A stretch of DNA of 48,239 nt from an uncultured Clostridia bacterium (lineage in GTDB: Bacteria; Bacillota; Clostridia; Oscillospirales; SIG627): positions 1 through 48,239 of the forward strand of contig CANQBV010000010.1 in NCBI GenBank assembly GCA_947589595.1, read 5' to 3'. The position numbers and the translations under genes were made by a program. This document shows, piece by piece, positions 9,517-17,980 of this stretch. The number at the start of each line of letters is the position of its first letter. Positions within the stretch are counted from its first letter, which is position 1. The notes under the pieces are model-generated. The model searched no databases and was not told the origin of the DNA. It worked only from the letters and a program-made list of their open reading frames with translations.

Positions 9517-11552
9517 GCGGGAAAATGCAGAATCACGTAAGAGGTTTTCTGAGGGAGTGAAATGCTGCAAACGCCGTTTTCCTTGGTAAGCTGCGCAGGA
9601 GCCTTATCAAAGGGCGTAAAGATCTGCGGCGCCGCCTCGGAGCGCACGCGGATGGTTTGCGTTACGCCGATCGGCTCGACTTTATTGATGTAGTTCACAC
9701 GGCTTCTGTGAAAACGGATCTCATCCAGATGATGATCGATATCCGTGTCGTAATCCGCCGCCAGAAAATGCACGGTGATTCCGTTCTTGCCCTCGAACAT
9801 GGTAATGAGATACCCCTCGGATTCGAGCACCTCGATCGGCATTTTTTTCGAATACTGCCGGCAAAGCGATAAAAATTCTTCGTTATTCGTGCCCTCGCTG
9901 ATGCGGTGCGGGTGATAATACAGCCCCTCCGCGGGCGTTTGCCATTCGTCGGGATCGGTGGAGGCGGGCAGTTTTTCGCCCACCCACTTGGCCGGCTGGT
10001 GCCATACGCCGTCGCGGATGGTGCTGAAAAACGCCAGCGGCTCGACGTCGGGATGATTCGGAAGATTCCAGGTATGCTTGCACTCCGAAACGGAGATCGG
10101 GCCGGTTGCGATGACCTTGCCGCCGGACGCGACGTATTGGCGCATGGCTTTTTCTTCCTCGGGCGTCATGGACAAGGCGCTGGAAAGGATGATTACGGGG
10201 TAGTCTTTCGCGCCCTGCGGGAAAGCAAAAACGGTGTGCGGACTGATCCCGGCCTGAAACAGAAGTTCCAGGGTTCGGCTGTAGTCCTTGTAATAGCCGT
10301 TTGAATAGTTCCCGAAGCAGGTGTGGTTGCGCGTTTCATAGGAGAAAAATACGCCGACCTGCCCGACCTGCTCCCCGTTGAAAAGCGTGGGATGCTCGGC
10401 CTCGAAATGGAAAGCATTGCCGATGACGTCTCCTTCCTCCGGCAGGGTCTTTAAAATATGATCCGGCAGTCCCAGGCGGGCTTTGAGCGTGCAGAACCAA
10501 CAATCGGCGTCCAGCACCTTATTGACCGCCCAGATGATATTGGCGCTCGGTTCGGTAAAGCCGTAGCCTGTGCCGTAGGAGCGCACGCCCTTTTCACGCG
10601 CGGCGGCCTGGTGATGGGACGCGTTGATCATATCGTGAACGATCGTACGGTTGACCGTGACGGGATCGTGCTTATACGGCGGCGTATTGCCGCTCATTTC
10701 CAAATTGGTATAGGTGCAGCCCTCCAGGAATTTGCGGGGATCGGAGCCCATTTCCAGAGCGTTGGGCGTGGCGCCGCTCGCGCCGCAGCTCATAAGCTGG
10801 AAGCCCTCCGGCAGAGCAGCCGCCAGCGCTTTCTGGAAATCGGCGCAGGCGTCGAAGCGTAAATCGATCCAGTGCTTCCACGCGGGATTGTCCCAGTTGC
10901 CCCAAAAGCTTTGATCCTCGATCGGCGGCAGATCGATCCCGGCGCGGCGCTTGAGTTCCGCGCGGCAGTGCGGGCAGCCGCAGGAATTGAAATGCATATA
11001 GTGGATGGAGTCGTCCGCCATCAGTCCCTTGATGCCGGTATCGGCGATGAGCTTTTTGGCATAGTCGATATAGGCCTCGATAAATTCCGGATTTCGGTGG
11101 CAGAAGCCCTCGCCGGCGTACTGCGGGAAATAGAGAATATCGCGCGTTTTCACGTCGATCATGCGCCAGTCGTTCAGGCGCTTGCCCTTATATTCCCAGG
11201 TAGCCGCCGCCTCGCGCGAGGGGCTGAACGGCAGGTGCGGGCCGCTGTGAAGCATAACGTGGCGCATTTCCTCACGCGTGTCATACCGGTGAATGAGATT
11301 GACGGAGTGATGATCGATCAGTTCAATCCCGTATTGGCCCAATTCCTCCGCAACGGTGGCAAGGTAGTCGTGCAAAAGTTCAAAAATCGGCAAGAAGTCC
11401 CAGCGAAAGTGAGTGCCGAAAATCACCGCAGAGGTGACGGCGGCCTTGCTCATTTTTTCCGCACGCGCGCGGATGCGGTCGTGTGTGTCTAGATTCGGCC
11501 AGTTCAGATCCTCCCAGCCGATCCACCAGCCTGCCAGACGTTTTCTTCCCAT
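9513..11552 (-). CDS. putative glycoside hydrolase, GHL6-like with beta-galactosidase-trimerisation-like domain
   Basis: A 679-residue protein without a signal peptide. The N-terminal two fifths read like a TIM barrel of the GHL6 type (WIGWEDLNWPNLDTHDRI, YGIELIDHHSVN, and Asp180-Asp181 followed by HFNSCGCPHCRAEL with Cys191, 193 and 196, a likely metal or structural site). The second half (QVGVFFSYETRNHT ... YPVIILSSALSMTPEEEKAMRQYVASGGKVIATG) matches the trimerisation/GATase-like fold found behind GH42 barrels. The substrate cannot be read from the sequence. The start is supported by AAGGAG 6 bases upstream. It has its own promoter, and it follows the four-gene catabolic operon in the same direction. 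Confidence 0.65.
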   Translation of the reverse strand: MGRKRLAGWWIGWEDLNWPNLDTHDRIRARAEKMSKAAVTSAVIFGTHFRWDFLPIFELLHDYLATVAEELGQYGIELIDHHSVNLIHRYDTREEMRHVMLHSGPHLPFSPSREAAATWEYKGKRLNDWRMIDVKTRDILYFPQYAGEGFCHRNPEFIEAYIDYAKKLIADTGIKGLMADDSIHYMHFNSCGCPHCRAELKRRAGIDLPPIEDQSFWGNWDNPAWKHWIDLRFDACADFQKALAAALPEGFQLMSCGASGATPNALEMGSDPRKFLEGCTYTNLEMSGNTPPYKHDPVTVNRTIVHDMINASHHQAAAREKGVRSYGTGYGFTEPSANIIWAVNKVLDADCWFCTLKARLGLPDHILKTLPEEGDVIGNAFHFEAEHPTLFNGEQVGQVGVFFSYETRNHTCFGNYSNGYYKDYSRTLELLFQAGISPHTVFAFPQGAKDYPVIILSSALSMTPEEEKAMRQYVASGGKVIATGPISVSECKHTWNLPNHPDVEPLAFFSTIRDGVWHQPAKWVGEKLPASTDPDEWQTPAEGLYYHPHRISEGTNNEEFLSLCRQYSKKMPIEVLESEGYLITMFEGKNGITVHFLAADYDTDIDHHLDEIRFHRSRVNYINKVEPIGVTQTIRVRSEAAPQIFTPFDKAPAQLTKENGVCSISLPQKTSYVILHFPA

Positions 11553-11568
11553 GTTTTTTCTCCTTCAT

Positions 11569-11588
11569 AAACGTGCACAAGCACGTTT
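11569..11588. promoter_or_regulatory. 20-bp palindrome just after the transcription start of the glycosidase gene
   Basis: Arms AAACGTGC and GCACGTTT with a 4-base centre (ACAA). It begins roughly 8 bases after the predicted transcription start and ends just before the ribosome binding site. It could be a LacI/GalR-type operator or a 5'-end RNA hairpin. On the plus strand it is followed by a T run and would look like a terminator, but no plus-strand gene ends there. Confidence 0.5.
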
Positions 11589-11602
11589 TTTTTCGCACGG
11601 AT

Positions 11603-11631
11603 ATTGTAGCACGCTTCCCTGTGAAAAACAA
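11603..11631 (-). promoter_or_regulatory. promoter of the GHL6-like glycosidase gene
   Basis: Read on the minus strand: -35 TTGTTT (11631-11626), a 17-bp spacer, -10 TACAAT (11608-11603). Confidence 0.7.
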
Positions 11632-11712
11632 GATAATAACAAAAAGAAGTTATTTTTTCTAAAAAAATGACAAAATATTGAAAAACGAAAGCATGACGTT
11701 GTAGATTGTACA

Positions 11713-11748
11713 GAAAAAGCCACAGCAGGCAAAAGCCTAGCTGCGGCT
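11713..11748 (-). terminator. intrinsic terminator of the PHP/propeller/FAD/phosphatase operon
   Basis: A GC-rich stem (11735-11748 with 11718-11730, one bulge) with a TTTT loop and a GGCTTTTTC tail on the minus strand, 6 bp after the last stop codon of the operon. Confidence 0.85.
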
Positions 11749-11753
11749 CTGAA

Positions 11754-12515
11754 TTACTCGAAATCAAAGGCTGCGCAAACCGGGTAATGGTCGGAAAGAT
11801 AAATGCCGTTTTTCTGTTCCTCCCAGCGCTCTACGGTTTGAACGCGATTTGCCAGGTCGGGCGAGGTGAAAATATAGTCGATTTTTACCGGCTCTTTTTC
11901 CCCGAAACCATGGTAGGTGCCGGAAATTTCCCGTGTCACTTCCGTAAGCGGCGGATTTTGAAACGCCTCGCAGGCAAGAAGCGCCGCGGTACCGGGCTTG
12001 GCGTTGAAATCGCCCAGCAGCACGATATCGGCTTTGCCTTTGCCGGAATCTTCCGCCATTTTTTGCAGCACGCATTCTATCCCCTTGGCGGCGATGGCGG
12101 AGCTGATGTGATCCAGATGAACGTTATAGACCTGGATCACCCGTCCGCTTATCTGATGCCGGATGCGGGTCGTCAGACAGATGCGCGGGTTTTTACTCTG
12201 CCCTTCGAAACGGGAGCCGGGAAGATACATATCCGGCCCGAGCCAGAACACCTCAAAGCCCTCCAGCCGGCAGCTTTCCTTTTTGATGGCGGTATAGACC
12301 CCTTCCCCGGATTCATCGCGTTCGCGACCGACAAAAAGATAGCCCGGCATGAGCTTTTGCAAAAGCTCCAAATGGCGGGGGCGGCACTCCTGAAACGCCA
12401 CGATATCCGGCATTTCAGCGGTGATTTTTTCATAAATCAGCCCGGCGCGGTGGATGAAGCTGTTGATCCCGTCGTTATCCCAGCGCATACGCAGGTTAAA
12501 GGTTACGATTTTCAT
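11754..12515 (-). CDS. endonuclease/exonuclease/phosphatase-fold hydrolase
   Basis: A 253-residue protein of the DNase I-like superfamily of metal-dependent phosphodiesterases and phosphomonoesterases. Motifs in order: TFNLRMRWDNDG at the start, VAFQEC (metal-binding Glu), VYNVHLDH, LLGDFNAKPG, KIDYIFTS and the terminal SDHYPVCAAF (catalytic His). No signal peptide is seen, so it acts in the cytoplasm. I chose the ATG at 12515-12513, which has AGAGGA about 8 bases upstream; this overlaps the upstream FAD oxidoreductase gene by 20 bp and implies coupled translation. In this operon it more likely removes phosphate from a small metabolite than cuts DNA, but this is inference. Confidence 0.85.
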   Translation of the reverse strand: MKIVTFNLRMRWDNDGINSFIHRAGLIYEKITAEMPDIVAFQECRPRHLELLQKLMPGYLFVGRERDESGEGVYTAIKKESCRLEGFEVFWLGPDMYLPGSRFEGQSKNPRICLTTRIRHQISGRVIQVYNVHLDHISSAIAAKGIECVLQKMAEDSGKGKADIVLLGDFNAKPGTAALLACEAFQNPPLTEVTREISGTYHGFGEKEPVKIDYIFTSPDLANRVQTVERWEEQKNGIYLSDHYPVCAAFDFE

Positions 12516-13893
12516 ATTCATTTCCTCTTTCAGCTTCGTAGGGCTCCAAAAATACGCCCTGCGACCGCAAGGTCGTGCGGAGGCGTTCGGTATCCAGAAT
12601 ATTTGCCGCTTCTCCTGTGGCGGCGCTCTGGGCCGCGGCAACGCCCGCAGCTTCGCCCATGGCCATGGCCACCGGCGTTACCCGAACGGCGGCGCACGCT
12701 TCGTGCGTGGCACTGATACAGCGCCCGGCGACAATGAGGTTTTTTACCTCATCGGTAACCAGGGCTCTGTAAGGAACCGAATACCAGCTGCCGGGTTTCA
12801 AAAGCCGGTGCTGCATGGTTTCTCCGTCCGGGGAATGGATATCGATGGGATAGCCGCCCATGGCGACCGCATCCGGAAACATCCGGTTCGATAAAAGATC
12901 GTCCTCCGTCAGCCTATACTTCCCGTTGATCTTCCGGCTTTCGCGGATGCCAATATGCGGTCCTGTGGAAACCAGGTGACAATTTTCAAAGCCCGAAATG
13001 TATTTTTTCATAAAGGAAACGATCTCCTGCGCCTGACGGCGGCCTTCGATCTCCGCTTCCGTCAGTTCGAAAGGATCCACGGCGGATTTCCGGGTAATGC
13101 GGGACATATTCAAAATCATCTCGCCCGGGGTATTCGTCTCAAAGCAGAGCACGATATCCCGGTCTATATGGAATTCGCCCTCTTCCTTGGCCTTGCGGAT
13201 CAGGGAATAAGCGCCGAGAATCCCGGTGCGCGGCAGGATTTTCAGCTTGGAAAACGGCGTATCGACATAAACGTCCTCGCGGTGCTCCAGCACAAACTGC
13301 ATGACTTCTTCCCGGTCGACGCCCCCGACCTTGACGTTCATGGTCATCGGCTGCGCCAGATGATCGGCATCCCGCCCGTAAACGCTGGTAACGCCGGCAT
13401 GCGTGGCAAGGTCGGCGTCGGCGCTGGCGTCAATAAACACCTTTGCCTTGACGGAGAAAAATCCGTTTTTCGCATAGAGCTTCACGGAGGTAACGGTATC
13501 GTTTTCCTTCTCACACCCGGTGTAGACCGTGTGGTACAAAAGCTCTACCCCGGCTTCCTGCGCCAAGGTTTCCAGCACCAGCTTCATACCCTCCGCATCG
13601 AAAGGCGTGACACTGCTGGCATAGCCCACAAAATCGTCCATATGGCCGGGAGAATAGCCCAAAGCCTTGAGGCGAACCACGATCTCCTCCGCAATGCCGC
13701 GAACGACCTGGGTTGAACCGGCGTGGAAAGTCATTTGCGGGCCGACGCCCGCGGCGGTGAGCATCCCGCCCAAATAGCCATTCTGCTCTACCAGAAGCGT
13801 TTTGGCTCCCTGCCGCGCCGAAGCGATCGCGGCAACTGTACCGGCGGGACCGCCGCCGATCACAACGACGTCATACTGTAAATTGTTCTTCAC
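12496..13893 (-). CDS. FAD-dependent oxidoreductase (FAD_oxidored family)
   Basis: A 465-residue flavoprotein of the PF12831 type. The Rossmann FAD loop VVVIGGGPAGTVAAIAS is at residues 9-25, followed by LLVEQNGYLGGMLTAAGVG. The middle reads VFIDASADADLATHAGV, and the C-terminal FAD-binding part reads NLIVAGRCISATHEACAAVRVTP followed by MGEAAGVAAA. These are signatures of enzymes that oxidise C-OH or C-N groups on unusual substrates. Translation starts at a GTG with AGGAG upstream. The TAG stop of the preceding propeller gene is 9 bp upstream and happens to be in the same frame. The substrate is unknown. Confidence 0.85.
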   Translation of the reverse strand: MKNNLQYDVVVIGGGPAGTVAAIASARQGAKTLLVEQNGYLGGMLTAAGVGPQMTFHAGSTQVVRGIAEEIVVRLKALGYSPGHMDDFVGYASSVTPFDAEGMKLVLETLAQEAGVELLYHTVYTGCEKENDTVTSVKLYAKNGFFSVKAKVFIDASADADLATHAGVTSVYGRDADHLAQPMTMNVKVGGVDREEVMQFVLEHREDVYVDTPFSKLKILPRTGILGAYSLIRKAKEEGEFHIDRDIVLCFETNTPGEMILNMSRITRKSAVDPFELTEAEIEGRRQAQEIVSFMKKYISGFENCHLVSTGPHIGIRESRKINGKYRLTEDDLLSNRMFPDAVAMGGYPIDIHSPDGETMQHRLLKPGSWYSVPYRALVTDEVKNLIVAGRCISATHEACAAVRVTPVAMAMGEAAGVAAAQSAATGEAANILDTERLRTTLRSQGVFLEPYEAERGNEYENRNL

Positions 13894-13902
13894 GGTGAAC
13901 TC

Positions 13903-15879
13903 CTATTCCTTGCTGTAGAGATAAACGCAGCCCATTCTGCCACCGGCGCCGACTGCAAGATCCACCGCGTTTTCGTGCAGGGCGATCGCGGTCAGCCGCG
14001 GAGAATTTTGCTTGCCGTATTCTTTATCGTCAATGGTAGCGTGTCCGAGCCAGCGCAGTCCCTCTTTGTCATTGTAGGAAAAGACGATGTTAATATCGTC
14101 CGGATCGCCCGCCACACCGTATACCTGGTTGCCTTGCGGATCCACCGTCATATCGTTCACAGGGCCGTTTACCCAAGCGGGGCCGAGGGAATAGACGCTG
14201 CCGTCCTCCCGCTCGATCGCAAGCAACCCGTCTGCCGTCGCCAGGAGTCTCCGGCCGCCGGAGAGAGGCAGTTCCCGAACCGCCGCCCGTTTATACTGCC
14301 GACCGGGGTAGTACGGAAGCTTTTCCGCCTCAGCCGCCGGCGCCGCCTTTTCTGCGGGTGCGCCGCAGGGCTTCGATGACAAAATTTTGCCGTCTTTGGC
14401 AATCGTGAATTCCGTGAATTGATCTTTGCCGCAGATGACCCGCAGCACGTCTTTTTCCCAAGAGAGCGCGGCGACGTGCGCGTTTTCCCTCTCGGCGTCT
14501 GTAAACTGCCGCCAAAGAGGCACGCAAAGGGCGGTGCCGTAGGAAAAACCGATCGGGTTTTGCCGCTGGACGGCATGGCCGTTTTTCATGCTGGCCGCAT
14601 GCTTTTCATACTGCCCGTTCCCCGGGAACATGAGCGCATCCGTGGTCACTTCGCCCAGCTCCGTCGCGTGATCCCGATAGGCGGCCAGATCGACTGTGAT
14701 CAGGTTGGGGCCGTCGATGGCGTGATTGGTGCCGACAATGTACATTCGGTCGCGCGCGTGATCCATGATCATCGAGCAGCTTTGCGCGGTCACGCGTTCC
14801 TTGGTGCCTGCAAGCCCCAATAATTCCGGCTTGCCGCCATGGAAAAAGTCCCAGCGCATCAGAACCGAGGGCACCAAATGATCTTCCCCCGCGTCCTTGC
14901 GAAGGCTGCAAATGATGTAATACAGTACCCGGTTTTTATCAAAGCCCATGCAGCCGAGGTAAGAATTCGTCTCAATCCCGCAGGTCGTTTGCTTCGCGGG
15001 CATATACGCGCCGATCACGGTAAATTCGCCGGTGGCCGGGTCGTAGCAGGACAGGCGTTCATCGTGCATACCGGTCATATAGAGTTTTCCGTCCGGACCG
15101 TTTACGGCATAAGTCAGATAGGGGCGGAACCGGCCCGGTATTTTTTGATAGGGCAACTGAATATTCAGATTCTCCACCTCGCGGGTGCGGGTGTTGATCC
15201 GCTGCAAAAGCCCGTTCCGGGTGGTAAAATAGATATTCTGGTCACTGCCGACAACCAGGCGATAGCTGGCCTTTTCGACGACCTGACCGTAGTTTCGTAC
15301 GCTGCGGTGATTCAAATCGATCCCATAAAGGCCGCCGTTGAGAAAACCAATGCCGTAATAGACGTTGTGGATGCGGTCATACGCGGCGCCGTAGATGGTT
15401 TCCCGGCGAACCGGAATGCCCCAGTTTTCCATTTTCCCGGTTTGGGGATCGTAGGTCAAAAGCGAGCTGCCCGGATACCCTTCCCAGGGATGGTTGTAAT
15501 ACGGCGCGGGCATCCACCAGGGATGTGCGGGCGCTTTGTCGGTGGTATGCGTGAGCATGACAAGGCGACCGTCGTTCATCCACGCCATGCTGGTGTGGAA
15601 TTTACTGTCACGCACATTGCGTTCATTGGGGAAAATAATATCCTTCGTGTAATGCAGCGGCGTAATTTCGTTTTTCTCCGGATCGAATACCGCAAGTTTT
15701 GCATACTCACTGGTGGTCAGTTCCGAGCACAGCGAAAGATAGATTCTTCCGTCCGGAGCAAGAATGCTGTCCCAGCAAGCATTGTGCAGGGTCGGATTGG
15801 GCACAACGCACTGCCGTACGCCCTGCTGATTCATGATTTTATAATCCCGGACGGAATCAAAAAGATAGCGATCGTTCAT
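13903..15879 (-). CDS. beta-propeller-like protein of unknown function
   Basis: A 658-residue cytoplasmic protein that I cannot assign to a named family. It contains repeated blade-like segments: SILAPDGRIYLSLC, SMAWMNDGRLVMLTH, SSLLTYDPQTGKMENWG, RLVVGSDQNIYFTTRNGLL, TYAVNGPDGKLYMTGM, DERLSCYDPATGEFTVIG and VYGVAGDPDDIN. The repeating 'x-PDG-x-hydrophobic-Y' and 'YDP-x-TG-x' patterns fit a 6- to 8-bladed beta-propeller, as in SMP-30/NHL or oligogalacturonate-lyase-like proteins. A propeller enzyme (lactonase or lyase) or a binding scaffold are both possible. AGGAGA precedes the ATG. It is the second gene of the PHP operon and ends in TAG. Confidence 0.6.
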   Translation of the reverse strand: MNDRYLFDSVRDYKIMNQQGVRQCVVPNPTLHNACWDSILAPDGRIYLSLCSELTTSEYAKLAVFDPEKNEITPLHYTKDIIFPNERNVRDSKFHTSMAWMNDGRLVMLTHTTDKAPAHPWWMPAPYYNHPWEGYPGSSLLTYDPQTGKMENWGIPVRRETIYGAAYDRIHNVYYGIGFLNGGLYGIDLNHRSVRNYGQVVEKASYRLVVGSDQNIYFTTRNGLLQRINTRTREVENLNIQLPYQKIPGRFRPYLTYAVNGPDGKLYMTGMHDERLSCYDPATGEFTVIGAYMPAKQTTCGIETNSYLGCMGFDKNRVLYYIICSLRKDAGEDHLVPSVLMRWDFFHGGKPELLGLAGTKERVTAQSCSMIMDHARDRMYIVGTNHAIDGPNLITVDLAAYRDHATELGEVTTDALMFPGNGQYEKHAASMKNGHAVQRQNPIGFSYGTALCVPLWRQFTDAERENAHVAALSWEKDVLRVICGKDQFTEFTIAKDGKILSSKPCGAPAEKAAPAAEAEKLPYYPGRQYKRAAVRELPLSGGRRLLATADGLLAIEREDGSVYSLGPAWVNGPVNDMTVDPQGNQVYGVAGDPDDINIVFSYNDKEGLRWLGHATIDDKEYGKQNSPRLTAIALHENAVDLAVGAGGRMGCVYLYSKE

Positions 15880-15898
15880 CTGTTTTCTCCTGTATCAT

Positions 15899-16912
15899 TC
15901 AGAATTCCAGCTCGTCCCGGAAAAAGCCCCGGGTATCGGCTGCATTGCCGTAGGCGTCGACCACGGAAACACGGACGTAGCGCGCGCGGTCGTCGATTTC
16001 AAAATCCGCAGAAGTCAAAACCTCTCCCTGGGCGGCGTGAATACGGCACGGGCGTTTGCTGCCGGTAAAGACATAAATGCTTCCGACCTCGGAGCATTCA
16101 ATATGGATACGGTTGCCCTCCATGGAAACTTCATGGAAGCGAGGACCCATGGAAGAATACATCTCGCCGGTCTCCATAGCATGGATCATGGCTTCATAAG
16201 TGAAATCCTCCGCCAGCAGCATCGTATAGGCGCCGAAAGAATCGCAGCGGGGGTGATCCTCAGGGAAGAAATTGTGGTTATCATCGCCGGCGTGGCAGAA
16301 AATACGCTTGCCGGCAACCAGAAGCTTATCATAAAGCGCGCCGTTATATTCCAGGCGGCTCATTAAATAGCTGCCGTAGTTGCACATTTCAATGCTGAAG
16401 CACCCCTCATAGGCCAGGATATCTTCTTCCTTTTCCATGGACCAATACGGGTGGTTATACGCCACCAGATACCCGTTGTCCCGGGCGGTCTGGATGTATT
16501 CGTTAACGTAGGCGTGCGTATATTCCCGCGGTCGTTCCGAGCCGGCGCGCACAAGCTTTGCCTGCTCCTCTTTTTTCATGAACTGGCAATAGGCGGGGTC
16601 ATAGCAGATCATGGTTTCGTTGTCCGGCTGGCGGGCAAAAAAGTTGACGTGAATCTCCGGGGCATACACGTCGAATTTCGCAGACGGATCGGGACGGACA
16701 TAGCCTTCGTAACCGGTGATGGTGAGGAAATTTTCATCGTTGAGGTAGCTATGATTTTTGGGGACGTCGTGGTCGGTAATCGCCAGAACGGAATACCCCT
16801 TTTTGCGGTACATTTCTTTTAATTCCTGCGGCGTTTTTTTTCCGTCTGAAAACGTGCTGTGACAGTGCAGATTGGCTTTGAATTGCTTTTTATGAGGCGA
16901 AATCAGAAACAT
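15899..16912 (-). CDS. PHP-domain metal-dependent hydrolase
   Basis: A 337-residue protein of the PHP superfamily, which holds phosphoesterases such as histidinol phosphatase and the PolC/DnaE exonuclease. Metal-binding motifs: ANLHCHSTFSDG (HxH), VLAITDHDVPKNH, AYNHPYWS and CHAGDDNHNFF. The C-terminal third looks like a separate beta domain (VGSIYVFTGSKRPCRIHAA), as in CehA/McbA-type PHP proteins. An upstream in-frame GTG (16945) is possible, but the ATG at 16912-16910 has AAGGA in front, so I use that. It is the first gene of the four-gene operon, with a good promoter about 40 bp upstream. Confidence 0.85.
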   Translation of the reverse strand: MFLISPHKKQFKANLHCHSTFSDGKKTPQELKEMYRKKGYSVLAITDHDVPKNHSYLNDENFLTITGYEGYVRPDPSAKFDVYAPEIHVNFFARQPDNETMICYDPAYCQFMKKEEQAKLVRAGSERPREYTHAYVNEYIQTARDNGYLVAYNHPYWSMEKEEDILAYEGCFSIEMCNYGSYLMSRLEYNGALYDKLLVAGKRIFCHAGDDNHNFFPEDHPRCDSFGAYTMLLAEDFTYEAMIHAMETGEMYSSMGPRFHEVSMEGNRIHIECSEVGSIYVFTGSKRPCRIHAAQGEVLTSADFEIDDRARYVRVSVVDAYGNAADTRGFFRDELEF

Positions 16913-16949
16913 AAGTCGCGCTTTCCTTCTTTTCCAGTATTTCACCTAT

Positions 16950-16979
16950 AGATTAGCACAAAACGACTTTTACTGTCAA
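16950..16979 (-). promoter_or_regulatory. promoter of the PHP/propeller/FAD/phosphatase operon
   Basis: Read on the minus strand: -35 TTGACA (16979-16974), an 18-bp spacer, -10 TAATCT (16955-16950). Confidence 0.7.
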
Positions 16980-17048
16980 TTCCATTCCTTTAGATTTTAC
17001 GGTATTTTTTTTACCCTTTTGATTTCTTTTTAAAGCAACAGGGAAAGA

Positions 17049-17077
17049 TTGACTGCTTTTCACTTTTGTGTTATCAT
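17049..17077 (+). promoter_or_regulatory. promoter of the esterase gene
   Basis: -35 TTGACT (17049-17054), a 17-bp spacer, -10 TATCAT (17072-17077), facing away from the PHP operon promoter. Transcription would start about 25 bp before the ATG. Confidence 0.8.
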
Positions 17078-17108
17078 ATGGATCATACGAAAATCGGAGG
17101 ATGGTGCA

Positions 17109-17858
17109 ATGAACTCGAAAACAGAACCAAAAAAGAAAGTTACGGCGGATTACAGCGACGTGGCGCTGATAGAAATGCCCTTTTGCGAAATAGCCGATCA
17201 CGCAGGCGTAATGCAGACCTGCAAGCTGGATCTGATCACGTCAAAGGAAAAGCCGGCAAAGCCAACGCCGGTCGTGCTTTTCCTCCACGGCGGTGGATTT
17301 GTTCCGCCCTGCGACAAGCGACAGGCGTACGTTTCCCTGTTTGCCCGCCATCTGACCCAGGCGGGATATGCCGTCGCCGCGCCGGATTATCCCCTTTTTG
17401 ACAGTCCGGCGCAGCGCGCCGCATCCGGGGGTCTTCCCGCCGGCGCCGCCAAGGCCGGCGAGGCCGTTCACAAAGCCTATCGGTACCTTGTCGAAAACGG
17501 CGAAAGGCTGGGACTGGATACAAGCCGGGTGGCAATCATGGGCGGCAGTGCGGGCGGAATGGCGGCTTTTCATGCTCTCGCAAGCTACCGGGATTCCTAT
17601 AAGGCGTTCGTCAACCTGTGGGGAGCGCCGAACCCTGTGCCGGATCTAAGCGGGTTTCCGCCCACGCTTTCCGTGCACGGCACCGCGGATCCGTCCGTCC
17701 CCTACTCATGGGAAAAGCCCATTCAAAAAAGCTTTGAGGAAAAGGGCGTTTGGCATCGACTCATTTCCCTGGAGGGCGCCGGTCATACGCCGCTGGATCG
17801 GATCGACGAGTATCTGCCCCCGATCCTGACTCTGCTGGCAGAGCGCTTTGTTTTCTGA
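17109..17858 (+). CDS. alpha/beta-hydrolase (esterase/lipase, BD-FAE-like)
   Basis: A 249-residue serine hydrolase without a signal peptide. The oxyanion motif is LFLHGGGF, the nucleophile serine lies in IMGGSAGGMAAF, the acid is the Asp in VHGTADPSVPY and the catalytic His lies in GAGHTPLD. This arrangement fits carboxylesterases that remove short acyl groups, for example from acetylated sugars. I chose the ATG at 17109 because GGAGG lies 8 bases upstream; the longer frame from 17049 covers the promoter itself. The gene stands alone, with its own promoter and terminator. Confidence 0.85.
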   Translation: MNSKTEPKKKVTADYSDVALIEMPFCEIADHAGVMQTCKLDLITSKEKPAKPTPVVLFLHGGGFVPPCDKRQAYVSLFARHLTQAGYAVAAPDYPLFDSPAQRAASGGLPAGAAKAGEAVHKAYRYLVENGERLGLDTSRVAIMGGSAGGMAAFHALASYRDSYKAFVNLWGAPNPVPDLSGFPPTLSVHGTADPSVPYSWEKPIQKSFEEKGVWHRLISLEGAGHTPLDRIDEYLPPILTLLAERFVF

Positions 17859-17913
17859 TGGGATCGCCTGGCAGAAAGATCGAGTCCGTTTTCTGTCGAA
17901 GCAAAAGGGTCTG

Positions 17914-17936
17914 ACGGTTCAGAGGAACCGTTTTTC
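17914..17936 (+). terminator. intrinsic terminator of the esterase gene
   Basis: A 7-bp stem ACGGTTC/GAACCGT with a 4-base loop and a following TTTTT, about 55 bp after the stop codon. Confidence 0.8.
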
Positions 17937-17954
17937 CTCACGGTTAGGCTCACT

Positions 17955-17980
17955 AAAAAGAGGCTTTTCAGCCTCTTTTT
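17955..17980. terminator. bidirectional terminator overlapping the end of the holin gene
   Basis: A 10-bp stem (17955-17964 with 17971-17980) with a 6-base loop, A-rich on the left and T-rich on the right. The holin stop codon (17970-17968) lies within it. It terminates the lysis cassette on the minus strand and can back up the esterase terminator on the plus strand. Confidence 0.8.

Noticed and set aside
11569-11600. Plus-strand intrinsic terminator upstream of the glycosidase gene
   Set aside because: The hairpin and T run are there, but no plus-strand gene or promoter leads into it; the operator or 5' hairpin reading fits better.
13890-13905. In-frame read-through of the propeller gene TAG into the FAD oxidoreductase gene as one fused protein
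   Set aside because: The oxidoreductase has its own AGGAG and GTG start; the shared frame has a one-in-three chance of arising randomly.
14839-16068. Long plus-strand open frames opposite minus-strand genes (also 1624-2631, 916-1620, 40245-41279, 37705-38961)
   Set aside because: They mirror well-supported genes, have no ribosome binding site and show no recognisable protein motifs.
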